From: Cladosporium sp. IMV 00045
Lineage: Eukaryota > Ascomycota > Dothideomycetes > Cladosporiales > Cladosporiaceae
Direction of reading: 5' to 3'
Length of the DNA stretch: 59,516 bases
Assembly: GCA_001931905.2 (NCBI GenBank)
Contig: MSJI02000670.1
Span: forward strand, 1 to 59,516
Numbering within the stretch: position 1 is the stretch's first letter; each line of letters starts with the position of its first letter. Shown here in pieces: positions 42,221 to 53,621 of the stretch. The notes below the pieces were generated by a model. The model worked only from the letters and a program-made list of their open reading frames with translations, did not search any database and was not told where the DNA came from. The translations under genes and the position numbers were made by a program.

Positions 42221-42813
42221 GATTAACATGATCTTGGAGGAGGAGGCCACATGGGGATTTCGTTTGGATTCGGGATGATTTCAGGACAGCATGATTTAGT
42301 CGAATGTTATACTTGTTGCACTAAAATACAGTTCATATTCTTCAAGACGCCCTGAACCCACCGCGCAGCAGATATTCCACGGACTCTCATGAATCGTGCT
42401 TGGAGTCTGCCTGCCATTGCTCTGTAGGGGACTTTCTAGATTGGTCCTGGGGTCGATCTTAGAAGCAGATCTGCGTCGGAAGAAGGCCGACTGAGGAGAA
42501 GATAAGACGTAAAATGAGGTCGTCGACATCAACGAAGACTATGCCATACATCAAGGAATGTCAGGCATTCATAAAGTCGCTGAGGCATCCAATTCATCCG
42601 ATCTCGTATACAGTATCAGGATTGACCCACAAGCAGTGAGCTTTCCCCACATCCGCCTCCAACGTAGCTGGAGACGAAATAGGCAGGCTTCCACGGCGAC
42701 ACTCATCGAGAGATAATGACTCCCTTTGACTTGTTGATTTGGCCTTTCTTGATAAGAGACGATATACGACGCGGTGACAACAGATCAACAATCGCCAAAT
42801 TCAAACACGCATC
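42221..42813. other. Intergenic region between permease and aldehyde dehydrogenase
   Basis: About 590 bases on the same-strand boundary between the permease and the second aldehyde dehydrogenase. I see no gene or repeat. Confidence 0.4.
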
Positions 42814-44494
42814 ATGGCCCAGCTATCTGTCGAACTGACAGCTCCCAACGGCCGGACATGGTCGCAACCTACTGGACTCTTCATCAACAATGAGTTTGTG
42901 CCAAGTCAGAAGGGCAATAAACTCACTACCATAGACCCTGCGTATGTGTGCTCATGGTCTATTTAATCACAGATGGGTGGCTGATAAACCTCTGATACAG
43001 GACGGAGGCTGAGATTGCAACTGTGCACTCTGCCTCAGTTGAAGATGTCGACCGTGCCGTTCAGGCCGCTCACAAAGCTCTCAAGGACCCATCATGGAAA
43101 CGACTTCCAGCTACGGACCGCGGAATGCTCATGACCAAGCTGGCGGATCTTATGGAGAAGAACAAGGAGCTGCTTGCCACCATCGACGCATGGGACAATG
43201 GTAAGTACGAGACTGATTTTTTGAAGTGCATGTGAAGCTGACTCATCTCTTTCAAAGGCAAAACATACTCCGAAGCGCTTAACACCGACTTGCCGGAGGC
43301 GATCTTGACTATTCGCTATTATGCTGGATGGGCTGATAAGAACTTCGGCCAAACCATTGAGACCTCACCTGAAAAGTTTGCCTACACTATCAAGCAGCCG
43401 ATCGGTGTGATCGCTCAGATCATCCCTTGGAACTACCCCTTATCAATGGCTACCTGGAAACTCGGGCCGGCACTTGCTTGTGGTAACACAATTGTGATCA
43501 AAGCGGCTGAGAGCACTCCGCTGAGCATTCTGGTCTTGGGCCAGCTGATTAAAGAAGCTGGCTTCCCTCCAGGTGTAGTCAACGTACTCAACGGCTATGG
43601 TAAGGAAGCGGGTTCGGCGATGGTGCAACATGAACTCGTCGACAAGGTCGCTTTCACCGGCTCATCGGCGACCGCATCTCAGATCATGAAGATGGCGTCC
43701 GCAACACTCAAGAACATCACGCTCGAGACGGGTGGCAAATCACCTTTGCTTGTCTTCCCCGATGCAGATATGGATCAAGCGGTGAAGTGGTCCCATATGG
43801 GTATCATGTCAAACCAGGGTCAGATCTGCACAGCAACCTCACGCCTGTTGGTCCATCAAGACATCTACGACGAGTTTGTGAAAAACTTCGTCAGCACCCT
43901 CAGAGCCACGAGCAAAGTCGGCGATCAGTGGGACGACACAACATATCAGGGCCCACAAGTATCTCAGGCCCAGTACGACCGCATCATGCAATACATCGAT
44001 ATCGGCAAGTCTGAAGGTGCTACGGTCGTTGCAGGCGGTGCAGCAGATGATGCTCGTGTCTCAAAAGGCGACAAAGGATTCTACGTTCAGCCAACGGTCT
44101 TCACTGGCGTCAAGGAGAGCATGCGAATCTACCGCGAAGAGATCTTCGGGCCTGTGGTGGTGATTGCCAGTTTTGCGGACGAAGATGAGGCTGTCAAAGC
44201 AGCAAACAACACCAGCTACGGCTTGGGTTCAGCCGTTTTCACCAACGACCTCAAGCGTGCCCATCGTGTCGCTGCTGACATCGAGGCTGGTATGGTGTGG
44301 ATCAACAGCACACAAGACTGCGACCCACGCATTCCGTTCGGAGGTAAGCTCTCTGATGTTCCCTACCACGTAAGCAATACTGACCATCTACAGGCGTGAA
44401 ATTGAGTGGAATTGGAAGAGAACTCGGGCAAGCTGGTTTGGAGGCTTATACTCAGACTAAAGCTGTGCATGTCAACATGGGCAACGATCTGTAG
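42814..44494 (+). CDS. Aldehyde dehydrogenase, fungal AldA-like
   Basis: NAD(P)-dependent oxidation of an aldehyde to an acid in the cytosol (no presequence seen). Four exons: 42814-42941, 43001-43200, 43258-44343, 44394-44494, giving 504 residues. Motifs: the oxyanion Asn in IIPWNYP, NTIVIKAAESTPLS, AFTGSSATA, the general base Glu in LETGGKSP, the nucleophile Cys in [18 protein letters not shown], and the C-terminal PFGG/VKLSGIGRELG and AVHVNMGND. The set is complete. It faces the FMN-dependent dehydrogenase tail to tail (440 bases between stops) and is the first gene of the putative catabolic cluster. A specific substrate cannot be assigned. It is clearly distinct from the aldehyde dehydrogenase at 2168-3901. 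Confidence 0.9.
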
Positions 44495-44935
44495 ATAGTG
44501 CAGAGCCGAGAGGCATGAATCAGGACTCAGTGCATTATTCGAGATACTCTACACTTTGCACAAACCCGATCCACATAATCTGTAACTCCAATCGATCAAA
44601 CACTCTCAAAATCGATCTGTGAACGGAGGCCTGGGGCGGCTGCATGTGGCGTCCACATATCCTCAGCGACGCGGACTGATGGTGGTGTATCGTTGGGCAT
44701 GAATGACCACATTCGTTGAGAGTCATCGATGATAGATTCGGGTACGAGCCTGTGCAGAATGAATATCTCCTTCCGAATATTTACGAATCTTGTAGGGGTT
44801 ATAAAGACAATGAGGATAACGACTAGGTTTCAATGCTGTGAACAAAAGACTATGATTCGCTGTATACGCAAGATATAATGTGACATCCTAGACTAGGCCT
44901 CTTTCCGATGCAACGGCGCAACTAAACCTATCACA
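44495..44935. other. Convergent intergenic region
   Basis: About 440 bases between two stop codons; AT-rich, holding the 3' ends of both transcripts. No gene is seen. Confidence 0.4.
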
Positions 44936-46337
44936 TCAAAGTTTCGCCAGAACGCCCTGGTGATCGAGGAAAGTAAGATGGCTCCGCGAGATGTCCTTGA
45001 CAGATCGGCATCTTACAAAGGTTAGCATGAGCTGGTGAATAGAATAAAAGAAGTTGACATACCCAGCAAGGCCCATGGTAAGCTTGAATTCATGCTGCAG
45101 GATCTTCAATCCAAGTTCGACGCCCTCTTGTCCGTTATACTGTGAATTCTGTTAGTATGACCTTGAATGCTCTTTCATGTTTCTGCCAAACTCACTGCGA
45201 GGCCCCAAATCGGAATGCGGCCAACGAACACATGGCAAGCACCCAGAGCGATTGCCTTGAATATGTCTGATCCCCGACGGATGCCGCCGTCTACAGCGAT
45301 GGGGATCTTAGTTCCAGCAGCCATTGCACACTCGCGAAGAGCATCCAGAGTGGCGGGAACACCGTCCAGCTGACGGCCACCGTGATTCGACACGACGATC
45401 CCGTCAAGGCCATACTTGATCGCAAGCGCAACGTCGTCGGCTGAGAGAACACCCTTTAGCCAAATCTGCAGCTTGGTTTGTGATCGAAGCCACGGGATAG
45501 CAGTGTCCCAGTCGAGCGATGGATCTGCATTACGAATGTCAATGTAATGGCGTGATACTTGGGAAGATCATCCTTCTTACCAAATTCGTAATTGCGAGTT
45601 TCTTGGGTATGATCGTCTACGCCCTGCATGAGCTCTGCTTTGCCGTTGGAGAGCAGGTTTGGCCACTCCATCCCATCTGGCAGGTGAAAGTCGTTACGGA
45701 ACTCGTTGAGACGACGCCCCAGTAGCGGCACATCCACCGAAAGGAAAATGGCAGAGTAGCCTGCTGCCTCGGCACGCTCGAGAATCTGCTTGGTAGTATA
45801 ACGATCTCTCAAAACGCAGAGCTGCATGGCATAGGGATTAGAAGCGCCTTGTGCTTTGACGTTCTCCATAGATTCAGTTGAGTAGGAAGATAAAGCCATT
45901 GCAATGTTGTGATTTGCCGCTGCACGAGATGTCGCGAGTTCGCCATCAGGATGGGCTAGACGGTGCATGGCGGAAGGGCTGAACCCAAGAGGCATTGATG
46001 TCTTCACATTAATTAGCGGGCTGATGAGAAACACGTCTTAAAACCCTGACCTTGATCCCAAACAAATCTGATGATGTGTCTATGTTGTCAACGTTGACAA
46101 GGATACGGGGCTTGATCTTGTATCGGTCAAATGCTGCCTCGTTGTCCCGAAGTCTGTTAAAAACATTGTAAGCAAGAAAGATTCTTGCAAATATGTTGAA
46201 TGTGCTTACGAAACCAAGTCCATGGCGCCTTCATTGTAGTAGTCTCGATACATCTTCGGCAATTTCTTACTGCCATGCTCGCGAAGGTCAGCGATGCTGT
46301 GAACCTGAGCGTCCCACGTCTGTCCACGGTTCGCCAT
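44936..46337 (-). CDS. FMN-dependent 2-hydroxy-acid dehydrogenase/oxidase
   Basis: Member of the L-lactate dehydrogenase/glycolate oxidase family that converts an L-2-hydroxy acid to a 2-oxo acid. Six exons: 46210-46337, 46051-46153, 45581-46001, 45196-45524, 45063-45139, 44936-45011, giving 377 residues. It lacks a cytochrome b5 domain or presequence, so it is the oxidase-length form. Motifs: [11 protein letters not shown] near the start (first active-site Tyr), [31 protein letters not shown] with the catalytic His and Arg, and [21 protein letters not shown] for FMN phosphate binding. One normally invariant active-site Tyr (in the QLYV motif) is Cys139 here, codon 45816-45818. The GTAAGA donor at 45580 and the short final exons fit the family ending. 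Divergent from the MMSDH-type gene. Confidence 0.87.
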
Positions 46338-46959
46338 AATTCTGCAAAGGAAGAAGCTCGTGCGATATTGGAGAAGGTATGGAATGTGATCTCAAGAGAT
46401 GATAAGCCTAGTACAAGAGGCGATATCAGAGGTGAAAGCGAACACATACATGCCACCTGCCTACCCGTCCAGTCGATCACTTAGGACTATCCTGAGCTAC
46501 CTTCTCGATTGTGCAGGTACCCTCAGCTCACACCCACGGATTAGTATCGTCGGCAGGTAGTAATACAAGTCTCCACAAATGATAGAGACATGCACAATGA
46601 TCAAAAGTGGAAGACCAATCGGCTAAGAAAGTTGATGCGGCTCGCGGAAACCTTCTCTTTTGAAATTCACCGGCGTCTATCAGCCCCTTTATCCACAACA
46701 CCACCAAACACCATGCATCAAGCATGTCAATGCTGCCATGATGGGAGAAACGAAGATGCTGAGAAGAAGTCTTTCCGGAAAGTCGTCCTAGCTTGTCTAT
46801 TCAGATACCATATTCAGAAGATAAGTAGGTAGGCACCCTTACCCACGGCCCTTTACCAGAAGTATCGTGGTCGTGATACATATGCTTTTTAGACCGCCGC
46901 CGACAGCAACTGATTGATCATTTTTGCGATATTCTATGAACTTTAAGCACTCGGCCATC
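46338..46959. promoter_or_regulatory. Divergent promoter between FMN dehydrogenase and MMSDH-type dehydrogenase
   Basis: About 620 bases between two oppositely oriented start codons. It is the only place for the promoters of both genes, so shared control is likely. By eye it has CGG triplets near 46540-46555 (CGGATTAGTATCGTCGG) that could suit a zinc-cluster regulator, but this is not proof. Confidence 0.45.
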
Positions 46960-48648
46960 ATGTATACCGTTAGAGCTACACGGATGCTGGGGCTCAGACT
47001 GGCGCGCCCAGCTCGAAGGTCCAGCATTCAGATTTTCCGAAGGACGTTGGCTACGACAAAATGGCCAACGACTCATGAGAAGATACAGGACGTCACTCCA
47101 ACGTTGAATTACATCGACAACAACTTCAAGGAGTCAAAAGCACAAGAATGGATCGACCTCCACGACCCAGCGACCAACAACCTTGTCACCCGCGTCCCTG
47201 AGAGCACCGACGAGGAATTGAAGCAAGCCGTAGAAAGCGCCCAGCGTGCGTTTCCGACATGGCGAAACACCAGCTGGTTACATCGGCAGCGGATTATGTT
47301 CAAATTTGTCGCTTTGATCCGGGAAAACTGGGACAGGCTGGCAGCTTCCATCACATTGGAACAAGGAAAGACTTTTGCAGATGCTCGCGGTGATGTTCTC
47401 CGTGGGCTTCAGGTAGCCGAGACTGCTTGCGGTATCACTACACAAGCTCCAGGCCAAGTGCTCGAAGTTGCTAAAGACATGGAGACGCGAGAGTATCGGG
47501 AGCCGCTTGGTGTCGTCGCAGCCATCTGCCCGTTCAGTAAGAGATCCGTTGTGGCTCGACATTCGAATTCGTGCTGACGCTCTGTAATAGACTTCCCAGC
47601 CATGATTCCTTTGTGGTCAATTCCGATCGCAACAATTACCGGCAACACTCTGATTCTGAAGCCATCAGAGAAGGATCCCGGCGCAGTGATGATTCTCATG
47701 GAACTCGCGGAGAAGGCTGGTTTTCCGCCTGGTGTAATCAACGTGATCCATGGTGCGAAGAGGGCGGTTAACTTCATTCTCGATGAGCCTGCAATCAAAG
47801 CAATCAGTTTCGTCGGCGGCAATGCGGCTGGTGAATATATCTACTCTCGCGGATCTGCCAACGGCAAGAGGGTGCAGGCCAACCTGGGAGCCAAGAACCA
47901 CGCCATTGTCTTGCCAGATTGCCACAAGAACACCACCTTGGACGCGATAACAGGAGCTTCATTCGGTGCCGCTGGCCAACGATGCATGGCTCTTAGCACC
48001 GTGGTTCTTACTGGAGCTGAAACTCAGAGCTGGCTGCCAGAGTTGGTCGAAAGGGCGAAGAAACTCTCCACCAACGGTGGATTTGAGGAGAACGTTGATG
48101 TTGGCCCACTGATCAGTCCAGAGAGTCGTGAGCGCGTGGAGCGCCTTATCGCATCTGCCGAGAAAGAAGGGGCCAAGATTCTGCTCGACGGCCGTGGCTA
48201 CAGACCAAAAGACTATCCGGATGGCAATTTTGTCGGCCCTACCATCATCACCGGCGTACGCCCGGACATGGAGTGCTACCGTGAGGAGATCTTCGGTCCC
48301 GTCTTGCTATGCATGGAAGCAGAAACGCTTGATGACGCTACCGAAATCATCAACAAGAACCCATACGGAAACGGCGCTGCGGTCTTCACTACCTCTGGCG
48401 CTTCCGCCGCCTGGTTCCAGAAGAACGTAGAAGCTGGTCAGATTGGCATCAATGTGCCCATTCCAGTGCCGCTTCCAATGTTCAGCTTTACTGGTAACAA
48501 GGCCAGTATCGCCGGAGGAGGAGTAAGCACTTTCTATGGCAAGTCGGGAATGAATTTCTATACTCAGATGAAGACGGTGACCAGTGCCTGGAAGCTGGCA
48601 GACTCGGCGAACTCGGTTTCATCGACGAATATGCCTACACAGAAGTAG
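46960..48648 (+). CDS. Methylmalonate/malonate-semialdehyde dehydrogenase (CoA-acylating), mitochondrial
   Basis: ALDH6-type enzyme that turns malonate semialdehyde into acetyl-CoA, or methylmalonate semialdehyde into propionyl-CoA, with CO2 release, in mitochondria. Two exons: 46960-47536 and 47591-48648, giving 544 residues. The N terminus from ATG 46960 is an Arg/Ser/Ala-rich presequence ([20 protein letters not shown] within it); an upstream in-frame ATG at 46936 and one at 46984 are alternatives. Family features: [14 protein letters not shown] across the junction, [14 protein letters not shown], the family-specific [13 protein letters not shown] in place of ELGGK, the nucleophile in [20 protein letters not shown], and the ending [11 protein letters not shown]...[10 protein letters not shown]. 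These separate it from ordinary ALDHs. Together with the nearby aminotransferase it suggests beta-alanine or a related omega-amino acid as a substrate source. Confidence 0.9.
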
Positions 48649-49007
48649 AAGTACTGTCGGAAATGAAATAGTTCCTAGTCAGCTTTGCGCTCCTTAATCG
48701 AATCTTGCACGATAAAGCTGGACATCGAGTTATCCCAGCGGAAGTGTTTGGAAGGTACCTTGGGCAGATGTGGTTATCATGGCGTTGAGTGATGTGTCCG
48801 ATCGCTTGGTAAGTAGGCCAGCTTAGAAAGCGACACTCAATAGGAAGGTGTCCACGACGGCAACTCCACCATGATGCTTCACTTATACTCCTGAATCCAT
48901 CACGAAAAGGAACATTATTAGTAGATTGTAGGATCGTAACTACGCAACTCCTTCTCCAAATATCAAATTTGTAAGATTTGCCAACCTATTACGACAGCAC
49001 AACCACA
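48649..49007. other. Intergenic region between the MMSDH-type and SDR genes
   Basis: About 360 bases with AT-rich sequence before the next start; contains no recognisable gene. Confidence 0.4.
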
Positions 49008-50219
49008 ATGGCGAAGCTTTTTTTGTAAGTTTCAATCTCGCGGTTCAGATCGGTTCCCGCTCTACTCCAATCTGTTGAACGAGCGTATTGACGACTGACG
49101 CTTTACTCAGAACAGGTGCCACTGGCTACATTGGTGGTGATTTCCTCCATGCTATCACCAAAGCCCATCCCGAGGTTGCCATTGCGGCGCTTGTTCGTCA
49201 GTCATCTTCAGCCTCAAAATTGAAGCAAGAGTATCCGCACGTGGAAGTGGTCGAAGGCGATCTCGATGATCATGAGACTCTGGTGAAAGCTGGTTCTGAT
49301 GCCGATGTAGTACTCAGTAAGTAAACTTTACCATGTCTCTGACCGGAAAACGCTAAAAAGTTCTACAGATCTTGCTGCAACAAGCCATCTCCCGAGCTTG
49401 AAGGCCTTGCACCAAGGAGCATCTCAAAGGAAATCATGTAAGTATCTGTTGGAGCACGAGACGACTTAAGAGCTGTGCTAACACTGATCAGCTCATATTA
49501 TCCAGATCTCTGGCGCGACGATGGTCTCTCAAGACGAGATCAAAGCAAAGAGCTTCGGCAACGCCACAGACGATAAATACGGTGACTTGAGTGATGAGAA
49601 GCAGCTCAAGAACATCATTCGTAAACATCATAATAGAACGGTCGACAACTTTGTCCTTGATATCGCCGAAAAAACCCCTGATGTCAAGACAGCGCTGGTG
49701 ATTCCTTCACTGATCTATGGCAAAGGTCGCGGTCCTAGAAATCAGAGGAGCATCCAGGTTCCTGAGCTCTCTCGCATAGCTCTCGAAAGCAAACAGGCCG
49801 TGAGAATTGGAGCCGGTGCTAATATCTGGAGCAATATCCACATCTCAGATGTCAGCTCGATCCTTGTCAAACTCGTTGAGAAGGCTATCGCCGACTCGAA
49901 CGACGAATCGATCTGGGGACGCAGCGGTCTCTTCTTCGCGGGTGCTCATCCAGGAATCACCTTCGACTCATTGGCAAAGCAGATTGCTGAATCTGCGCTG
50001 GAGTCGAAACTCTTGCCGAGTGCGCACGTTGGCGAGATTAGTGCAAGCTATGCCGGTGCACTTTCACCGCACGCATCAGCTATTGTGGGAACAAACGCCC
50101 GTACGTTGAGCGAGAGGGCACAGAAATTGCTTGGTTGGAGTGCGGGAGGCCCAAGCCTGGAGCAAGAGATACCACTCGCTGTTGCAGCCGAAGCGGAGCG
50201 ATTGAAGTCTAAAATCTGA
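49008..50219 (+). CDS. NAD(P)-binding extended/atypical SDR (epimerase-like)
   Basis: Rossmann-fold oxidoreductase of the NAD-dependent epimerase/dehydratase or NmrA-like group; reaction unknown. Four exons: 49008-49024 (17 nt), 49111-49316, 49369-49437, 49492-50219, giving 339 residues. The spliced N terminus reads MAKLFLTGATGYIGGDFL, restoring the TGxxGxxG dinucleotide motif across the first intron. The next segments give EVVEGDLDD and VVLNLAATSH, the usual positions for cofactor contact. HIIQISGA occupies the strand that usually holds the catalytic Ser. The classic YxxxK is not obvious, as is common in atypical fungal members. The C-terminal half has the INDVSxIL-like element HISDVSSILVKLVEKA. 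It lies between the dehydrogenase and the aminotransferase, so a redox step in the same pathway is possible. Confidence 0.8.
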
Positions 50220-50529
50220 GAAACAAGAATAGCAAGTACCTAAGGAATGATTCCAAGACCATCAATCGAGGCCCAGGATAAGACTGCTTGTATCCGGTCT
50301 TTCTTGCAAGAAGATTATGCAAAATCTAATATGAAGATACTGCAGCCCTGTATCAAGCAAAGGTGCCTTCACCCTCTACACCATTGTAAAAACAGGTTAT
50401 TCATTGATCGAACAGAGTACGAGGAACGTCTATTATTGACCAGTTGTAGGGCACACATGTTGAGATTGCAATCAAACTATAGAGGATACCCAGGCGTCAT
50501 AATTGCTTTGCCTGAAAGGCACACCATTC
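50220..50529. other. Convergent intergenic region
   Basis: About 310 bases between the SDR and aminotransferase stop codons; nothing recognisable. Confidence 0.4.
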
Positions 50530-52173
50530 TCAAGCTTCCCTGAATATAGACTCCAAAGTTTCGACCAGCATGTTGGCTAAAATAAGAATGTTGTGTCAGC
50601 AATTTGCTAATACTAATGTGAAATACGGATGAGTAAGATACTTGACATGTTGTTCTTGAAAGATGAGCATAGGTCGAAGGCGTATCGCCTTTTCACCACT
50701 GCTTCCGATTAGGATACCCTTGGCCAAGGCTTTGGCGATCACATCCTCACGCCGAGGACTGTCCCAAGCGATGAATGTGCCACGATCTTTACCTCGCAGA
50801 TTTTTGATCTCATTTGGATATTTCTTTGCCAGGGTATCGAGAGATTTGAACAGGTTGTCGCCAACCCGTGCGGCATTATCGACAAGATTCAGTCGTTCGA
50901 TCTCTTGGAGAATCGACCGGAAGATCAAGGCTCTGGCAGGATCTCCCATCCAAGTATTGAACTGACGATATGGTTGACGAGGCCGCAAGTTTTGCTTTCC
51001 GTAGTAGAAGCCAGCTGCTTGGGCTTTCTTAGAAAATGTCACCATGTCTGGGGGCGTGGGAAGATTCCAGTGCTCGTGAGCCCAGAACTTGCCACTGGCA
51101 CCGACACCGGTCTGTACCTCGTCGACAATTAGGAGAACACCCTTCCGTTCTGTCAATTCCCGAAGCTTGCGGAAAAACGAAGCTGACGCATGATTGTCAC
51201 CGCCTTCTGACTGGATCGGTTCGACAACCACTGCAGCAACGGGCTTAATCGCAGTGTCAAAAACACGCTCGACTTCATCGATGCAGCGCTGTTCTTCAGC
51301 AGCATTTTCGGAAGAGAATTGCTCCAAGGGATATTGCAATTTGGGAAACGGTGCGCTCGGCCAATCGAAGGACGGGATGTCAAGCTTGTGGATTGGCTTG
51401 CTGCGAGTGGTCGCAAGGCTGCCGAAGGTCCTTCCGTGAAACCCACCGTTAAAGGACAAGATCGAATATTCCGGAGCACCTGGAGCCTGATTCATCATGG
51501 CTGACTCAATTTCCTCAGCGGTGAAGTCGGAATCTCCGCGCTCTTCTGCACGCTTCCACATGAATGCAGCTTTGTAGGCAGTTTCATTGGCGTCGGAGCC
51601 TGTGGATGCCGTGAAGACCTGGTCTAATCCAGGGGGAGCAGCGCGCAGGATGCCCGTCGAAAGAACTTCTTCCATGTCAAGCGAAGGAAAATTACCCAAC
51701 GCAGGTCTGTTGATGAGGGCCCTGACCATTTCGGGGGATGATGCAGCTTTCGCGACATTAGGATTGTTGTAGCCTACTGCTATCGATGCGATCTGAGAAA
51801 ATCTGGTCACAAAGTTAGTCGGGTCGTCGTCAAAGATTCTCCCAAAAGCTCACGTACGCATCAAGAAAGCGATTGCCGTCTGCGTCAACAATGCTACACG
51901 ATAAGAACATTAGCAGACTTGCGAGTAAAAAGTTGCTCTGGTAACGTACTGATTACCAAGACTGTGCTCATAGTCAACAAGCATTCGCATAGCCCCTGTG
52001 TCGAATACACGGCCTAGCTTGGCTCGACCTTCGATCGACAGAGGACCAGGCAGGTCTGTCTGTACGTAAGGCTCATGAGGCTGTCCCTTGAAAAGAGTCG
52101 CATATTGCCGAGTAGATAGGCTAGTCGTTGGAAAGAGAGGGCGAAGGCGAGCGGTGCTCAGTCGGATAGTCAT
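50530..52173 (-). CDS. Class III aminotransferase, GABA transaminase type, with a doubtful 3' end
   Basis: PLP enzyme that transaminates GABA, beta-alanine or a similar omega-amino acid to a semialdehyde. Exons: 51950-52173, 51858-51893 (36 nt), then 51802 to about 50642-50647, and a final exon near 50530-50569. Residues from ATG 52173 look like a mitochondrial presequence; a longer in-frame start exists at 52212. Features: YGHSL-like YEHSLGNHIVDADGNRFLDA across two introns, SFNGGFHGRTFGS, VVVEPIQSEGGDNHAS, LIVDEVQTGVGASGKFWAHEHW, the PLP lysine in TFSKKAQAAG, RQFNTWMGDPARAL and RGKDRGTFIAWDSPR. The expected tail NMLVETLES is encoded just upstream of 50530, but no GT-AG splice keeps its frame, so the last 16 or so residues may be frameshifted. 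Confidence 0.83.
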
Positions 52174-52700
52174 GGTTGGAAATGGGATTGAAGCACTCGC
52201 CAACGCCAGCATGACTTAGACATCTTTTTATTGTATTTAACCTGAGCTTCCAGTGAAGACTCATGTCACTCGACCGAGTAAAGGTGATCGTATCTACTAT
52301 CGCTGATCCGTAATTGTTACCAAACTCGTCTTGCTTGATCGGCCGTCTTGATGGCCTGAGGCAACAGCATCGTGGAGACCTGCCTCTTTGGAAGTGTAAA
52401 GACCCTGTTGGCGCTGTCGTCCAATTTTCATGATGTTGCTCTACCGTGTTATTGACCTTCATAACTGTATTGGAAGGTGATAGCCAGAAGTGATGGTGCT
52501 CGTTGAGGACAGCTTGAAGCTCATGACCCATAGCTACATTGTGCCTCAACCTTGTGGCCTATAGAAAAGAGTGCAAGTATCGCCGTCGTTCCATCCAACT
52601 TTGAACATCTACAATCCCAAGCTCTTTAACTGCATTGAATCTCACCTTTGAAGTATTGTTACGACAAGAAACACGTCTATATCCGCAGAGCTCGCATTCA
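52174..52700. promoter_or_regulatory. Divergent promoter between aminotransferase and aldolase-family gene
   Basis: About 530 bases between two opposite starts. It must serve both genes, which supports joint regulation. No repeat or operator is obvious by eye. Confidence 0.4.
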
Positions 52701-53621
52701 ATGGGCTCAATTCAGAACATGGCACCCCAAGAATTGAAGGGTATCATGGTGGCCCTGATCACCCCTTTCACCGCGGATCAGAAAGCAATCGACGAGGCAG
52801 CATACAAGGCACACATCGACCGTCTCATCGACGCAGGCGTTCACGGCCTCGTGCCTGGAGGAAGCACTGGCGAGTTCACCGTTCTGTCCTATGAGGAGCG
52901 TAAGCAACTTGTCGAGCTTACCGTTAAATTCGCTGCTGGCCGTGTACCGGTTTGCGCTGGAATTGGCGATCTTGCCACTGAGCGTGCGGTGGATCTCGCC
53001 GTGCACGCCGCTCACTCAGGTGCAGCTGCAGTCATGGTCGTGCCGCCGTTCTACGATGCACTTAACTTGTCCGAGCTCCACGACTTCTTGAACGAGATTC
53101 ACATCAAGTCCGGGCTTCCCATCTGCTACTACAACATCCCCTCGGCCTCAGGTGTCAATCTCTCCCCTGCCGAAATCGCCGGGCTATCGAAAGTTGGCGT
53201 CAAATACTTGAAAGATACTTCAGGCAATGCACCCAGTCTCACCGACTTGCTTTTTGATAAAGACGACCAGATCACCGCTTTCAATGGCTGGGACACGCTC
53301 ACATTCTACGGCCTCGCCGCTGGTGCTAAAGGCTCCGTTTGGGGCGCGACAAACATCATTCCCGAGCTCTCCATCCAGCTTTGGGATGCTGTTGCCGTCA
53401 AGGGTGACTTGAAGCTTGGACGCGAGATTTGGAAGAAGATCTGGCCTATCTGCAACTTTCTGGAGAATGGCAACTACGCCTCGACGGTCAAGACTGGTAT
53501 GGAAATTCGTGGCTGGTCCACAGGTGGATTGAGAAAGCCTTTCGCTTTGATCAAAGACAGCGAGAGGAGAGCGGAGCTTTCGCAGTTGCTGAAGAATGCT
53601 GGTGTTGCAACCGTCGAGTAG
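52701..53621 (+). CDS. DHDPS/N-acetylneuraminate lyase family aldolase or dehydratase
   Basis: Class I Schiff-base lyase of the dihydrodipicolinate synthase family, acting on a pyruvate-derived or 2-oxo acid substrate. Single exon, 306 residues from the first ATG; the open frame reaches further up only from a TTG. Family signature: GGSTGEF at residues 53-59 (the TTGE region), catalytic Tyr144 in YYNIPSASG and Schiff-base Lys171 in YLKDTSG, with GVWGATNIIPEL-type sequence (SVWGATNIIPEL) near residue 215. A full (beta/alpha)8 domain fits the length. In ascomycetes the family includes 2-keto-3-deoxy-L-galactonate aldolase, 4-hydroxy-2-oxoglutarate aldolase and others; I cannot separate them by eye. 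Divergent from the aminotransferase and convergent with the zinc-cluster regulator. Confidence 0.88.
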   Translation: MGSIQNMAPQELKGIMVALITPFTADQKAIDEAAYKAHIDRLIDAGVHGLVPGGSTGEFTVLSYEERKQLVELTVKFAAGRVPVCAGIGDLATERAVDLAVHAAHSGAAAVMVVPPFYDALNLSELHDFLNEIHIKSGLPICYYNIPSASGVNLSPAEIAGLSKVGVKYLKDTSGNAPSLTDLLFDKDDQITAFNGWDTLTFYGLAAGAKGSVWGATNIIPELSIQLWDAVAVKGDLKLGREIWKKIWPICNFLENGNYASTVKTGMEIRGWSTGGLRKPFALIKDSERRAELSQLLKNAGVATVE

